Part shown: in pieces, positions 24,301 through 30,164 of the stretch | Layout: each line of letters starts with the position of its first letter | Position numbering within the stretch: position 1 is the first letter of the stretch | Assembly (NCBI GenBank): GCA_030248215.1 | Contig: JASANG010001564.1 | Span: forward strand, 124,001 to 188,000 | Direction: 5' to 3' | DNA length: 64,000 nt | From: Enoplolaimus lenunculus | Taxonomy: Eukaryota > Nematoda > Enoplea > Enoplida > Thoracostomopsidae | Notes under the pieces: generated by a model | What the model saw: only the letters and a program-made list of their open reading frames with translations | Database searches by the model: none | Told to the model about the DNA's origin: nothing | Program-made: the position numbers and the translations under genes

Positions 24301-27014
24301 TATATAACCACATAGTTGCGCAAATATATAATTAACAACAACTTTGTCAGGTTGCGTTGAGCTCAGTAAAACTGTGAATTCATCTGCATTCTCTGAAAGT
24401 CAGATTGCAGACACAAATAATCATCATTGCTCACCGTAACGCACAACAAAATCGGTTTGTCCTGTAAAGGTTTAGGGAAGGGCAAAATTTAAAATGGGTA
24501 AATAACAAATTTCAGTATAATTAATACAGCAATAATATTAGTTCGAGAAGAAAATTTCATAAATAAATATTATATGGAAAAAATATTGTTTTAAAACGCA
24601 GAGCAGTGATGAAAGCTTGGTAATACATTCAGGCATTCACTCTTACTGAATATAAACATTACACATGTGTAGTGCGCAGCGCACAAAAAGTTAACTACGT
24701 ATATATGTACCTATCTTAGCAAAATCGCCTAAACTACGCTGTGAATTTAGAAACACTTTAAAATAAATTTTGCAATTTTTGCTTAAGAAAACATCGAAAC
24801 GCTCACGACAGAAAGCAAATGCGAATTTGAGCTTATACGGGACAAGCAAAATACCTTATAAATAAGCGTTCGTAGCTGAAATTTTAAGAAAAGCAAAAAC
24901 AAAGGGTCAACATTATTTTCTCTTACTATATAATTCATAATAGCAACACAAGAAATTGCAAACAGTAGAGATATCCCGGGTCCGGGCCCCATGGCCAGGT
25001 AGTGCCAAGGCCGAGCCTATATGATGCCAGAAAAACATTTACCTATCCGCTCGAATGGTAAATGAAACACGTTGCTAAAACGGCTTCACAAGGAATGGGC
25101 CTCAAAAGTTAGCGTATCGCTATATTTTAAATTTCTAATCGGAATCAGACAGAACTAATTGTGACTCTAATTTTAATCGAAATCGCAATTCTGTACCCTG
25201 CTTCCAACCCATACTTTACTGAAAGCCCATCAAAAACCAACCGCTAAAAATAATAAAAATACTGCCGATGAACACGTTCACATAGCAAAACAATGCTACT
25301 GCGTAAAATTTTTTGTGAACACTAAAATAGCACTGCAGTAACTTTCTACACATGTCTAGGCGAAATGTCCCGTGTCATAATTTAACCAGGATTCGAACGC
25401 AGCACAGTAAGTTTATAGATTACCATACACAAAATGCCGCGTAACGCTGACGCGATATGGCAAATAACAACGTCGTTACCAGTAACTTTAAAACGTGGAC
25501 TTTCAACAAAATGTCACGTGACGCGATACAATAAAACGGTACCGTGCTCCTAAGAACAACCTTAATACGCAAAAGATACATAAAATTTGAAGTTTAGGTT
25601 ATTTTGCTCGCCCCGACCCTGGGTAAATTCGTGGCACCGTCACATCCCTAACAAACAGCATGTTACTTTACCTGTCTCAAATTAATGGTTAACGTGACCC
25701 ACTCGTATTTCAGCCCTTGAGCAAGCGACGGGCTTTGCCACCATCGATTTGTTCCATCGACCGCGTATTCAGCCGGGTGGCGTCTACGTGGATCACCATC
25801 GTCACAAATATCGCACTGAGGTTGTCTAAACCAAACAAAATATAATTGAACAGAAAGTTTCAAAGCATTGGTTGTAAAAATATGTGCGATTAATGCAAGC
25901 ACGAAATTTCAAAGGCATCTTCCAAAAAACTTGAGGTGCACAAACCATACCATGGTAACTAATACTTACCGCATAAATACATGCTCGACGAGTTTACAGT
26001 AATGTTCCTGTCCGTTTGAACCGCAAGTCGCGTTAGCTTCAATTATTGATTTTGAAGCCAAATTGAATATATTCGGAAACAATGCTCGTTCTAAAAATAT
26101 ACAGATATGATTACAAGTCCTCTAGGTTCTAGACACTTTGTGCATTGCAATAAAAAAGTATATACGGTTCAAGCTACTTACACTGTGTGGAACATAAATG
26201 ACAATCTGTCAGACAGCCTAGGTACAATTGGTCGAGGGTCCAGACTTTTACTACTATGCAGGTGGAAACCAGGTTACGGAAAGGTTTTCTGCCAACTTCA
26301 AGCCTACGGACGCTTAAACGAGCGCTCTCCACTTCGCCACAGAGTACGCCCAGTCCGCCTCTCCAACCATCTTTATCGTCGACTATATGTCGACAATATA
26401 CACTCAGCAAGCATAGATACAGTGCAATGCATCACACAGCATATACATGTATGCTCCAATTTTCATCAATGTCATCCCAACGCAGCCAACGTTTCTTAGA
26501 ATTTTTATTATTTAGTGCAGGTATATGTTGACGAAAAGTTGCAGGCAAAAAGAAATACAGTACAATGTATCGCATAGTATGCGCTGTACGCATGTGAGAC
26601 TTGCTTGTCCAAGTGTATATGCAATAAATGCAATGCACATTGTGTAGTATGCTCGCCGGGAGCATACGGTCGACACATATAGTCGACGAAAAATGCAGTT
26701 GGACAGGATGCTACGTGGCACAGTGGTAGAGGGCTCGCTTAAGGATCTATAGGCTGAGAGTTCGATCCCCGCTCAAGCCCGCTTTTCCAGCTGCTTGGTA
26801 GAAAGGTCTGATGTCCCTCGGTTCCTACCTAGACTGACATGCTCAAAAATCGGACAAGCATATACCTTATGCTTGCACCTTAAAATGACCATTTTGAAAT
26901 TCACAAAGTATTCGCAAGGTAACTGCATCACTTACGGTCGTCCGCCTTAGCCAATAAAACGCTAATCAAACACAACACTGTAGCAAAACATACACGCCAC
27001 ACTGCCTCCGCCAT
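246..27014 (-). CDS. LAMA1/2: Laminin alpha chain, alpha-1/alpha-2 class; 33 exons, 3' part outside window
   Basis: Secreted basement-membrane glycoprotein chain that joins beta and gamma chains into a laminin trimer; its LN domain drives network assembly. I spliced 33 exons by eye, all GT-AG and all in frame, to 1,594 codons plus 2 nt. Domain order is signal peptide (1-24), LN (about 27-272), four LEa repeats (to about 520), L4/IVb (about 523-695), an LEb array of ten full LE repeats plus flanking halves (to about 1250), L4/IVa (about 1258-1455) and the start of LEc. Two L4 domains after a full LN domain is the alpha-1/2 architecture; alpha-3/5 chains differ. The start ATG (27,014-27,012) has an in-frame TGA three codons upstream and a G at -3 and +4. 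The coiled coil and LG domains lie beyond base 1. Intron 3 is 9.1 kb; the others are 116-1,068 bp. Recognition is firm; whether it is alpha-1 or alpha-2 cannot be decided. Confidence 0.96.
668..789 (-). CDS. LAMA1/2: Laminin alpha exon 32: LEc repeats
   Basis: 40 codons plus 2 nt: [20 protein letters not shown], then [13 protein letters not shown]. Matches CQHHTAGDFCERCALGYYG of human alpha-2 in spacing. Acceptor AAACAG, donor GTAGGC. Confidence 0.92.
1131..1271 (-). CDS. LAMA1/2: Laminin alpha exon 31: LEc repeats
   Basis: 47 codons: [20 protein letters not shown], then [18 protein letters not shown]. Acceptor TTGCAG, donor GTTGGC. Confidence 0.91.
1732..1900 (-). CDS. LAMA1/2: Laminin alpha exon 30: end of second L4, start of LEc
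   Basis: Phase 2 in. [14 protein letters not shown] closes L4; an acidic linker DGDEEDAV follows; then [16 protein letters not shown] opens LEc. The acceptor TTGTAG at 1,901-1,902 is required by phase; an upstream TTTAG would run into a stop. Donor GTTGGC. Confidence 0.9.
1937..2170 (+). repeat. AT-rich degenerate tandem array (laminin intron 29)
   Basis: About nine imperfect units of roughly 20-30 bases based on TTCAATATCTTTTTCGAA. The open frame across it is only low-complexity sequence rich in Phe, Asn and Ile. Period estimated by eye. Confidence 0.5.
2427..2551 (-). CDS. LAMA1/2: Laminin alpha exon 29: second L4 domain
   Basis: 41 codons plus 2 nt: [20 protein letters not shown], then [20 protein letters not shown]. 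Corresponds to the helix and strand before SEISMEVAE in human alpha-2. Acceptor TTTAG, donor GTAGAA. Confidence 0.89.
2810..2998 (-). CDS. LAMA1/2: Laminin alpha exon 28: second L4 domain
   Basis: 63 codons: [39 protein letters not shown] and RYVVRLRE. Same strand order as human L4 (SYGG-L, then I-L-GN). Donor GTAGGT. Confidence 0.92.
3318..3500 (-). CDS. LAMA1/2: Laminin alpha exon 27: second L4 (IVa) domain
   Basis: 61 codons, [20 protein letters not shown] to [18 protein letters not shown]. The [13 protein letters not shown] block is the core L4 motif, like FYWKLPEQFEGKK of human alpha-2. Acceptor TTATAG, donor GTAAGC. Confidence 0.93.
3687..3833 (-). CDS. LAMA1/2: Laminin alpha exon 26: last LEb repeat, entry to second L4
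   Basis: 49 codons: [40 protein letters not shown] and SNYFWQK. NPLGC-x-x-C-x-CF is the half LE that precedes the second laminin IV domain. Confidence 0.94.
4075..4115. mobile_element. Fragment of CAGGGTGCAACCGG hAT-like MITE
   Basis: CAGGGTGCAACCGGAATTCC followed by GATTCAAC matches the left end of the element at 15,861. No right end was found. In laminin intron 25. Confidence 0.5.
4162..4320 (-). CDS. LAMA1/2: Laminin alpha exon 25: LEb repeats
   Basis: 53 codons: [20 protein letters not shown], then [12 protein letters not shown] and [12 protein letters not shown]. Matches the RGHWNYPRC and CSDQTGQCTCK parts of human alpha-2. Donor GTTTGT. Confidence 0.93.
4546..4629 (-). CDS. LAMA1/2: Laminin alpha exon 24: LEb repeat
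   Basis: 28 codons: [20 protein letters not shown], then CTCKKSYT. Phase 0 at both ends; acceptor TTTTAG, donor GTAAGT. Too short to be seen without homology. Confidence 0.92.
5059..5198 (-). CDS. LAMA1/2: Laminin alpha exon 23: LEb repeat with altered first cysteines
   Basis: [20 protein letters not shown], then [19 protein letters not shown] and [13 protein letters not shown] matches CPPNTIGEKC of human alpha-2. The repeat opens C-x-x-C instead of the usual C-x-C, a one-residue insertion next to the exon edge. Donor GTAAGC. Confidence 0.92.
5514..5700 (-). CDS. LAMA1/2: Laminin alpha exon 22: LEb repeats
   Basis: 62 codons plus 1 nt. [40 protein letters not shown] and [12 protein letters not shown]. 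Phase 0 in, 1 out, as exon 20. The frame runs on into the intron; the donor GTAAAT at 5,513 is set by the phase of exon 23. Confidence 0.91.
6025..6131 (-). CDS. LAMA1/2: Laminin alpha exon 21: LEb repeat (duplicated pair, second copy)
   Basis: 107 bp, phase 1 in and 0 out, like exon 19. [20 protein letters not shown], then [14 protein letters not shown]. Acceptor TTGTAG, donor GTAAGC. Confidence 0.93.
6275..6452 (-). CDS. LAMA1/2: Laminin alpha exon 20: LEb repeats
   Basis: 59 codons plus 1 nt, phase 0 in and 1 out. [40 protein letters not shown] and [12 protein letters not shown]. The final loop of the preceding LE is short. Donor GTAGGT. Confidence 0.92.
6637..6680 (+). repeat. Fragment of TATATTATTAAAGC repeat
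   Basis: Starts TATATTATTAAAGTTGG and continues with ACTTAAATACGTA, as in the fuller copies at 12,695 and 23,556. It abuts the fold-back MITE at 6,685. Confidence 0.4.
6685..6940. mobile_element. Fold-back MITE, GGCGCC/GTGACGG family (copy A, intact)
   Basis: Ends GAGTGGCGCTATACTT and AAGTATAGCGCAACCC are inverted repeats, flanked on both sides by TAA, the type of duplication PIF/Harbinger elements make. The left half is built of CACCGTnCG units, the right half of the complementary GTGACGGACGG units, so the element can fold on itself. It sits inside laminin intron 19. Confidence 0.75.
7057..7163 (-). CDS. LAMA1/2: Laminin alpha exon 19: LEb repeat (duplicated pair, first copy)
   Basis: 107 bp, phase 1 in and 0 out. 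[20 protein letters not shown], then [14 protein letters not shown]. It has exactly the length and phase of exon 21 and the same LE start, and with exon 20 forms the first unit of an apparent exon-pair duplication. Confidence 0.93.
7453..7661 (-). CDS. LAMA1/2: Laminin alpha exon 18: LEb repeats
   Basis: [20 protein letters not shown], then [20 protein letters not shown] and [13 protein letters not shown]. Phase 2 in, 1 out; donor GTGAGT. The [12 protein letters not shown] segment recalls the NIDPNAVGNCD nidogen-binding loop of the gamma-1 chain, but it is not the same motif. Confidence 0.94.
8072..8283 (-). CDS. LAMA1/2: Laminin alpha exon 17: LEb repeats
   Basis: 70 codons plus 2 nt: [36 protein letters not shown] (close to CPLxxxSNNFSPTC of human alpha-2) and [14 protein letters not shown]. 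Ends in phase 2 at the donor GTAAGT. Confidence 0.94.
8518..8631 (-). CDS. LAMA1/2: Laminin alpha exon 16: LEb repeats
   Basis: 38 codons: [18 protein letters not shown], then [18 protein letters not shown]. Acceptor CCTAG, donor GTAAGT. Confidence 0.93.
8912..9023 (-). CDS. LAMA1/2: Laminin alpha exon 15: end of first L4, start of LEb
   Basis: Phase 2 in, 0 out. [11 protein letters not shown] is the final L4 strand; [13 protein letters not shown] is the LE half-repeat that closes the insertion. Acceptor TTGCAG, donor GTAAGA. Confidence 0.92.
9614..9825 (-). CDS. LAMA1/2: Laminin alpha exon 14: first L4 domain
   Basis: 70 codons plus 2 nt: [19 protein letters not shown], then [19 protein letters not shown], which corresponds to the RKEFMTVLANL helix of human L4. 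The reading frame stays open past 9,614, but GTATGC there restores the next exon (AG + T gives Ser), so I end the exon at that donor. The acceptor TTTAAG at 9,826-9,827 is less typical. Confidence 0.87.
10769..10861 (-). CDS. LAMA1/2: Laminin alpha exon 13: first L4 domain
   Basis: 31 codons: [20 protein letters not shown] and [17 protein letters not shown] is the conserved strand after the YW block of L4 domains. Acceptor TTTCAG, donor GTGAGA. Confidence 0.91.
11528..11671 (-). CDS. LAMA1/2: Laminin alpha exon 12: first L4 (IVb) domain
   Basis: 48 codons, [16 protein letters not shown] through [14 protein letters not shown]. The [11 protein letters not shown] block matches the YYWSAP...LGNK core of laminin IV domains. 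Donor ATG followed by GTGGGT is weak, but the phase fits both neighbours. Confidence 0.9.
12153..12293 (-). CDS. LAMA1/2: Laminin alpha exon 11: LEa repeat 4, entry to first L4
   Basis: 47 codons: [20 protein letters not shown], then [17 protein letters not shown]. The CFCFG-type half repeat is the part of an LE module that precedes an L4 insertion. Acceptor TTACAG, donor GTTTGA. Confidence 0.94.
12489..12644 (-). CDS. LAMA1/2: Laminin alpha exon 10: LEa repeats 3-4
   Basis: 52 codons: [34 protein letters not shown] and CDEPCVCK. Standard LE cysteine spacing. Acceptor TTCTAG, donor GTAAAG. Confidence 0.94.
12695..12785 (+). repeat. TATATTATTAAAGC repeat (copy)
   Basis: Shares about 60 bases with 23,556-23,650, including ACATACGTATTTTGGGCAG. 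It contains inverted ends GCTGGAAC and GTTCCAGC. In laminin intron 9. No coding capacity; class unknown. Confidence 0.55.
13155..13319 (-). CDS. LAMA1/2: Laminin alpha exon 9: LEa repeats 2-3
   Basis: 55 codons: [18 protein letters not shown] completes LE2, then [16 protein letters not shown] opens LE3. Phase 0 at both ends; donor GTATGT. Confidence 0.95.
14388..14624 (-). CDS. LAMA1/2: Laminin alpha exon 8: LEa repeats 1-2
   Basis: 79 codons. [17 protein letters not shown] ends LE1, with the double cysteine typical of the first LE repeat. LE2 follows with [16 protein letters not shown] and GGGVCVDCK. Donor AAG followed by GTTAGT. Confidence 0.95.
14829..14918 (-). CDS. LAMA1/2: Laminin alpha exon 7: LN/LE junction
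   Basis: Thirty codons: [20 protein letters not shown] is the invariant LN-to-LE1 junction, followed by [10 protein letters not shown]. Acceptor TTTCAG, donor GTAATA (a weaker donor). Confidence 0.94.
15369..15488 (-). CDS. LAMA1/2: Laminin alpha exon 6: end of LN domain
   Basis: Forty codons with [20 protein letters not shown] and DPSVTRR, the conserved C-terminal strands of the LN domain. Acceptor TTACAG; donor AGA followed by GTGAGT. Confidence 0.95.
15605..15664 (-). CDS. LAMA1/2: Laminin alpha exon 5: LN domain
   Basis: Twenty codons, [20 protein letters not shown], equivalent to the IHISLINGRP segment of vertebrate LN domains. Too short for an ORF search but fixed by phase 0 at both ends and by homology. 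Acceptor TTATAG, donor GTAAGC. Confidence 0.94.
15861..16102. mobile_element. hAT-like MITE with GAATTCCGAT-rich interior
   Basis: Begins CAGGGTGCAACCGG and ends CCGCTTTGCACCCTG, a short terminal inverted repeat. Flanked by a perfect 8-bp duplication CAAATTAG (15,853-15,860 and 16,103-16,110), as hAT elements make. The interior is degenerate repeats of CCGATTCCGATTACAATT and has no ORF. In laminin intron 4. Confidence 0.85.
16298..16540 (-). CDS. LAMA1/2: Laminin alpha exon 4: LN domain
   Basis: 81 codons, phase 0 at both ends. Begins [12 protein letters not shown], then [27 protein letters not shown] and [20 protein letters not shown]. The match to vertebrate alpha-1/alpha-2 LN domains is close (recalled, not aligned). 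Donor GTATGA. Confidence 0.97.
17415..18045. repeat. GC-rich block with GGCCCGG and CCCGG repeats
   Basis: Both ends are unusually GC-rich for the window: GGGCCCGGGACCGG near 17,442 and GCCCGGACCCAACCCGTG, twice, near 17,970-18,020. The opposed GGGCCCGG-type ends resemble termini of hAT-like elements. I could not fix exact ends or a target duplication. Confidence 0.4.
18425..18570 (+). repeat. Right-end fragment of pearl/HINE-like element
   Basis: AATCGGTTAAGCGGTTCCTG, then TACAAAACATAAAACGCTTC GCG (18,509 onward) and a GAAGCTTCGCTCGG palindrome. The same right tail is found at 36,410-36,548 after the ACGG microsatellite. Core repeats are absent here. Confidence 0.55.
19183..19508. mobile_element. 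Probable hAT-like MITE (CAGTAGCGTAGTCAGGA ends)
   Basis: Left end CAGTAGCGTAGTCAGGAAGG; right end read in reverse CAGGCGTGTAGTCAGGAG. The flanking octamers CCTGCTAG and TCTGCACG agree at 5 of 8 positions, so this is old or the ends are slightly off. No ORF. Confidence 0.5.
19729..20449. mobile_element. hAT element (TAGGGATGCACCGA ends), perfect 8-bp TSD
   Basis: Left end TAGGGATGCACCGACTAATC, right end in reverse TAGAGATGCGCCGATACC; such ends are widespread in animal hAT transposons. Flanked by GTTTAAAT at 19,721-19,728 and 20,450-20,457, identical. The interior has many ATCGGCATCGGC units and a second block starting CAGGGTGCGACCGG (about 20,235), possibly a nested element. No transposase frame seen; non-autonomous. 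Confidence 0.85.
20800..20905. repeat. CGGAATCCGAATCGG low-complexity repeat fragment
   Basis: ATCGGAATCCGAATCGG, then CGATTTGAATCCGAATTG and ATTCCGTACGCACCCT. Resembles the interior and right end of the CAGGGTGC hAT-like MITE at 15,861. Confidence 0.45.
21331..21622. mobile_element. hAT MITE (CAGTGGCGGATCC ends), perfect 8-bp TSD
   Basis: Left CAATGGCGCATCCATGGGGG; right end in reverse CAGTGGCGGATCCAGGATCC. Flanked by identical ATCTGAGC at 21,323-21,330 and 21,623-21,630. 292 bp, no ORF. A related, larger copy is nested in the composite at 37,478-38,321, and ends of the same family appear near 23,965, 47,923 and 63,220. Confidence 0.88.
22555..23140 (+). repeat. Core-repeat element, 3 units of about 150-156 bp (pearl/HINE-like, truncated)
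   Basis: Units are marked by AAGCTAATATGCAAATTAGC near 22,734, 22,890 and 23,041, each followed by TTATTCAGATTCCTCGC and CCCTAATAATTATTGAAAT. It opens with the hairpin GTAGTaggACTAC and GAGCGAAGCTCG, seen twice (22,570 and 22,690). It lacks the ACGG microsatellite tail found in the copy at 35,410. Confidence 0.7.
23160..23260. repeat. CCGATTCCGATTACAATT fragment
   Basis: GGAATTCCGATTCCGATTAC, then GGGATTCGATTCTGATTGC; same low-complexity family as the interior of 15,861-16,102, without recognisable ends. Confidence 0.4.
23556..23650 (+). repeat. TATATTATTAAAGC repeat (copy)
   Basis: Second full copy of the repeat at 12,695-12,785: TATTATTAAAGCTGAAAC, ACATACGTATTTTAGGCAGC, GTTCCAGC, then a shared ATATACCGTATGCAAA. 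Confidence 0.55.
25131..25203. repeat. Fragment of GAATTCCGAT / GTACCCTGC hAT-like family
   Basis: TTCTAATCGGAATCAGACAG to CGCAATTCTGTACCCTGC resembles the right end of the CAGGGTGC family. The left end is missing or degraded. Confidence 0.4.
25672..25825 (-). CDS. LAMA1/2: Laminin alpha exon 3: LN domain
   Basis: Contains QCDICD, then [20 protein letters not shown], the signature block of laminin N-terminal domains, then the strand [12 protein letters not shown]. Ends in phase 0 at CAG before GTAAAG. The following intron is the largest in the window (9,131 bp). Confidence 0.96.
25970..26090 (-). CDS. LAMA1/2: Laminin alpha exon 2: start of LN domain
   Basis: Residues 27-66 include [20 protein letters not shown], then CG and the conserved HYCKLVEHV. 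This is the classic opening of an alpha-1/2 LN domain. Acceptor TTTTTAG, donor GTAAGT; phases 1 in and 2 out match the neighbours. Confidence 0.95.
26361..26704. repeat. Inverted-repeat element in laminin intron 1
   Basis: Left arm CTCCAACCATCTTTATCGTC GACTATATGTCGACA (from 26,361) is matched by the reverse complement of 26,640-26,704, TGTCCAACTGCATTTTTCGT CGACTATATG. Arms are about 70 bases and diverged. No ORF of note. It directly abuts the tRNA-like sequence at 26,709. Confidence 0.55.
26709..26880 (+). repeat. tRNA-derived sequence, probably a SINE head
   Basis: TGGCACAGTGG (26,716-26,726) fits the pol III A box and GTTCGATCC (26,760-26,768) the B box, with the spacing normal for a tRNA. 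The acceptor and T stems do not pair properly, so a working tRNA is unlikely. A non-tRNA body follows. The 3' end is not defined. Confidence 0.5.
26936..27014 (-). CDS. LAMA1/2: Laminin alpha exon 1: start codon and signal peptide
   Basis: Codes 26 residues plus 1 nt. MAEAVWRV is followed by the hydrophobic stretch [14 protein letters not shown] and an AKA-type cleavage site at about residue 24, as expected of a secreted protein. Donor GTAAGT. An in-frame TGA lies three codons upstream of the ATG. Untranslated 5' exons further upstream cannot be excluded. Confidence 0.88.
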
Positions 27015-27302
27015 AACCTGTCAGAAGCCCGCGTTAGCTACTAATCTGAAAACTCTATATTAATTGTAGGTAGAAGCACATAATTACTGACTAAATACCT
27101 TACAGTTTTCCAGGACATTAAAAGCAATCATAAATCACACTTTCCGCTTTTACAAAGCACCCTAGCTAAGTTATTTCCAAAGCACCCTAGCTAAGTTATT
27201 ATCGCCGAATCTGAAAACGAGCATAGTAAACCGTTTGAAATGTGCCGCTGTATTAAATAATTAAGAAATTTAAAATTAAAATTGATTCAGTTTCAAAATA
27301 TA
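27015..27302. other. 5' flank of the laminin gene
   Basis: Holds the 5' untranslated sequence just upstream of the ATG and presumably the promoter. I see no clear TATA box or initiator on the minus strand. A 26-bp direct repeat containing CACCCTAGCTAAGTTATT lies at 27,155-27,205. Confidence 0.5.
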
Positions 27303-27440
27303 GGCCCATATAAAAATCAGGGGCTGAAAGTTTTTCTGCGGTACTTCAATAGATTAAGCTTAAGCTTTAGACTATTTTTGCTTGGCTAGGCTTTACGCTT
27401 AGGCTTTGGTTTTAGTAATATGCTTGTTCTTACGCTAGGT
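27303..27440. mobile_element. TTAGGC-bearing hAT-like MITE, partial
   Basis: Left end GGCCCATATAAAAATCAGGG, then GAAAGTTTTTCTGCGG, TTAGACTATTTTTGCTTGG and TTACGCTTAGGC as in the full copies (for example 63,454). Right terminal repeat not recognisable. Confidence 0.5.
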
Positions 27441-28551
27441 TAAGGCTTAGATTTAGGTTTAAATGTTTCTGGTTTTAGAGTTAATACTTTAAAATGACAA
27501 AAATATTTTGGTGTACTTCCGGACATATTTAGCGGCCTGCACCTGCTCCGTGGAAAGCTAAGAATATAGGTTTTACTTGGGCCAATTTTTAGTTCATCCG
27601 TGCTTTGGGTAAACAATACTCGGTCTCTCAACTCACTGCTCTGTATAGTGGCTATAACTACTGCAGAAACCATGATTTTAAATTTAATTATTTTCTGAAC
27701 GAACCGTTTTGACGTTCTTTTTGCATGCATAAATATGCAAAGAAAGACATATACAGGCAAATGATACCTAAATATGCAAAACTGACCGGATAATAGAATT
27801 TCTGAGACATTGTTATGCTCTTCTGGTTATGTTTGCAAAATCACGATACAAAAATGCATTTTTGTTTTTTCTTCTTTTCATCTACATATGTTCGGCCTTT
27901 TTCTTAAGGCTTCCAACAATGTGCAGTTGACATTTCTGTTGCTTAGCCGTGTTCAATCTTTCTTTTGCAGAGCCTAAAAGCAGAGACATACAGGCAAACA
28001 TTTGCCGCAAGTTGTAAAAAAACTTATTCATTAAGGAACGAATGGTAAACCGTAGCCACTTTAAAGTGCCAATGTTTTCAACAAAGTGACGTTTTAAGTT
28101 CATTTTCTTTGTATTAAAGATTTAGGCTGCTAATTAAATTTTATTGAAAGTTCGGCGTCCGCTCTACAATTCTTCTGTTTGCTGAAGTCCAATTTCGGTT
28201 TTGAGCATATAAATTGAATTTTCAATGCAAAATGTAAGTAGACAAACATTGGTTTTTACCTCCTTTTGACCGAGATTTTATTTACAAGGTTTCTTGTTTT
28301 AATGACCCTTGGGAATTTCTTTTTCGACATGAGATTTATTCTGCTCAGGACTCAAACGGGTACCATATATACTGAAACAGTCAAAGTGTTTTGGAATATA
28401 TATAAACACTAAAGAAATTGCAAAGGAGTTTATAAAGGTTTGGGCAGACCGGATGCTTTAAAGTTTACCTGCAGAATACTTTGACAACATTTCAACCCAC
28501 AAGAAAGTAAATTATTTCATTGATAAGTTCGTGTGGTTATTTTAGATGGCC

Positions 28552-28690
28552 CGACTCCAGAAAAGAGCTAGGAGGGGCTCAGCTCCTCCCCTGAAACAAT
28601 TTTCCCCCTCCCTGGAAAATTTTCAACCTTGATTGCGAGTCGTCGAACGCTTTAATATGCCCCTTCTGAACAAACTTTAGCCCACCCAAT
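28552..28690. mobile_element. Partial copy, GTAGCCAAGAGG family
   Basis: Body CTCCCTGGAAAATTTTCAAC and TTAATATGCCCCTTCTGAAC match the fuller copies at 35,042 and 59,206. Ends are degraded. Confidence 0.5.
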
Positions 28691-29273
28691 AGCAAGAGAA
28701 GCTGGTACGAGACTGCTTTTAGTAGTACGTATCAACGAGTTATAGTAAAAATATTCACCGAAATTGACAGCGGTCAATATAACGGAAACGGAAATGGAAA
28801 CAAAGAATGAATATAAATTTTTAAATTTACAAAGGTTTAACGCAATGTTTGCCCGACTGTGTAATCTTTTTATTCCAAACCGAACAATTGCAGCGTCTTT
28901 TCTGAAAACAGAATGGTTTCAGGGCGATTACAACTGACTATGACCATAATAATAACAACGCAATTTTTGTTATGACTATAACGAAAACGAATGCAACCTC
29001 CGATTTTTACTGGAAACGAAACGGAAACGGATATCTGGTAACCCGGTTTGGCGCCCCCCCTAAATGAAATGACAGCTTCGGTCGTGGCTAAATATATACT
29101 TATGTTGTCAAATAGCAGATTCCTGCTCATTGTACACGTTTACTATGAACAAACCAGTGACCGAATATATGTCACATGATACCAGGGAGGGACATTATAT
29201 ACAAGATCAAGTTTACATAGCTAACAATTTTCGTTCGCTGCGTCGCTTACAAACTCTAGGATTTACGTAAAGC

Positions 29274-29501
29274 GGCCACCGTATAGGTAGAACAGTGCCG
29301 CAACAGAAAATGTATATAAGCATATTATTAAGACTAAAGCGTTAAATCTTAAGCCTAAAAGATTAAGCCTAATCACAACAAAGAGCTTACACTTGCGCCT
29401 AAACCTAAGCCTAGCCAAGGCCTGAGCACAAAATAGTCTAAGCTTACACTATTACAGTCCCGCAGAAAAATGTTCTGCCCGTGATATTTTATACATGGGT
29501 C
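29274..29501. mobile_element. TTAGGC-bearing hAT-like MITE
   Basis: Ends GGCCACCGTATAGGTAGAAC and, in reverse, GACCCATGTATAAAATATCA. Interior CCTAAACCTAAGCCTAGCC and AAAATAGTCTAAGCTTAC. The flanking 8-mers do not match, so no clear target duplication. Confidence 0.6.
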
Positions 29502-30012
29502 GATCAAAGTATCAAAAAATTTCTCATTCGCCACGCTTGCTCGCAAACACTGTCATTTATACATGAAGCTATAGACATACCCTCTCGAAATGAGAAATTC
29601 TGGCTATTGTCTATGCATTGTAAATGTACCCAGTATACGTTTAAACCATCCGAAATAGCTGTCATGGGACTAGAAATCATATAAATTTTTTCGCTATCAG
29701 TCGTTTTTGCACAGTGTTTTTCCAACGAAGAATCACAGATGCAGCCAAATAGGCTGGTATCGCGTGCTGGATAAGGTCCCACAGTTTGTGTGTCATATGA
29801 AAACCTACTTATAAAACATGCCTTTGATCTCAAGAATAATGTAAAGCGTGTGAATTGTTAACAACGGTCTCGGCCAATGTTACTTTTATAGCTGTACCGT
29901 TAGGGTTGTGTTATACTTATCGCGCAATGTCGGTAGCTGCCGCACGTCATGCTAAACTTCTTTAATACATGACGAAGTCGAGCGGTGCTCAGTGCATAAA
30001 GCATAACTCAAT

Positions 30013-30164
30013 GGACCAATGTTATACCTTTAGGACCGAAACTGTCGATTAATCAAATTCATAAACCCAAAAAGCCTAAGTCTATGCAAAAAATATAGCC
30101 TAAAATCTTAACCTACTGTTTTGCAGTCCCGCACCGGAAAATGGGACGATTCTGAAATTGGGCC
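30013..30164. mobile_element. TTAGGC-bearing hAT-like MITE, degraded
   Basis: GGACCAATGTTATACCTTTA at the left, TGAAATTGGGCC at the right, with AAAAAGCCTAAGTCTATGC and AGTCCCGCACCGGAAAATG between. No target duplication seen. Confidence 0.5.

Larger units (their letters stand above)
16541..25671. other. Laminin intron 3: 9.1 kb, repeat-filled, no gene seen
   Basis: By far the longest intron, splitting the LN domain. It contains hAT-like elements (19,183-19,508, 19,729-20,449, 21,331-21,622), a core-repeat element (22,555-23,140), a GGCCCGG-rich block (17,415-18,045) and fragments near 18,425, 20,800, 23,160 and 25,130. The stretches 18,570-19,180, 21,631-22,554 and 23,656-25,130 hold only unrecognised AT-rich sequence. 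A small tandem duplication of about 52 bases lies at 16,877-16,975. Confidence 0.8.

Noticed and set aside
26709-26785. Functional tRNA gene
   Set aside because: A and B boxes are good but the acceptor and T stems do not pair, so a tRNA-derived repeat is more likely.
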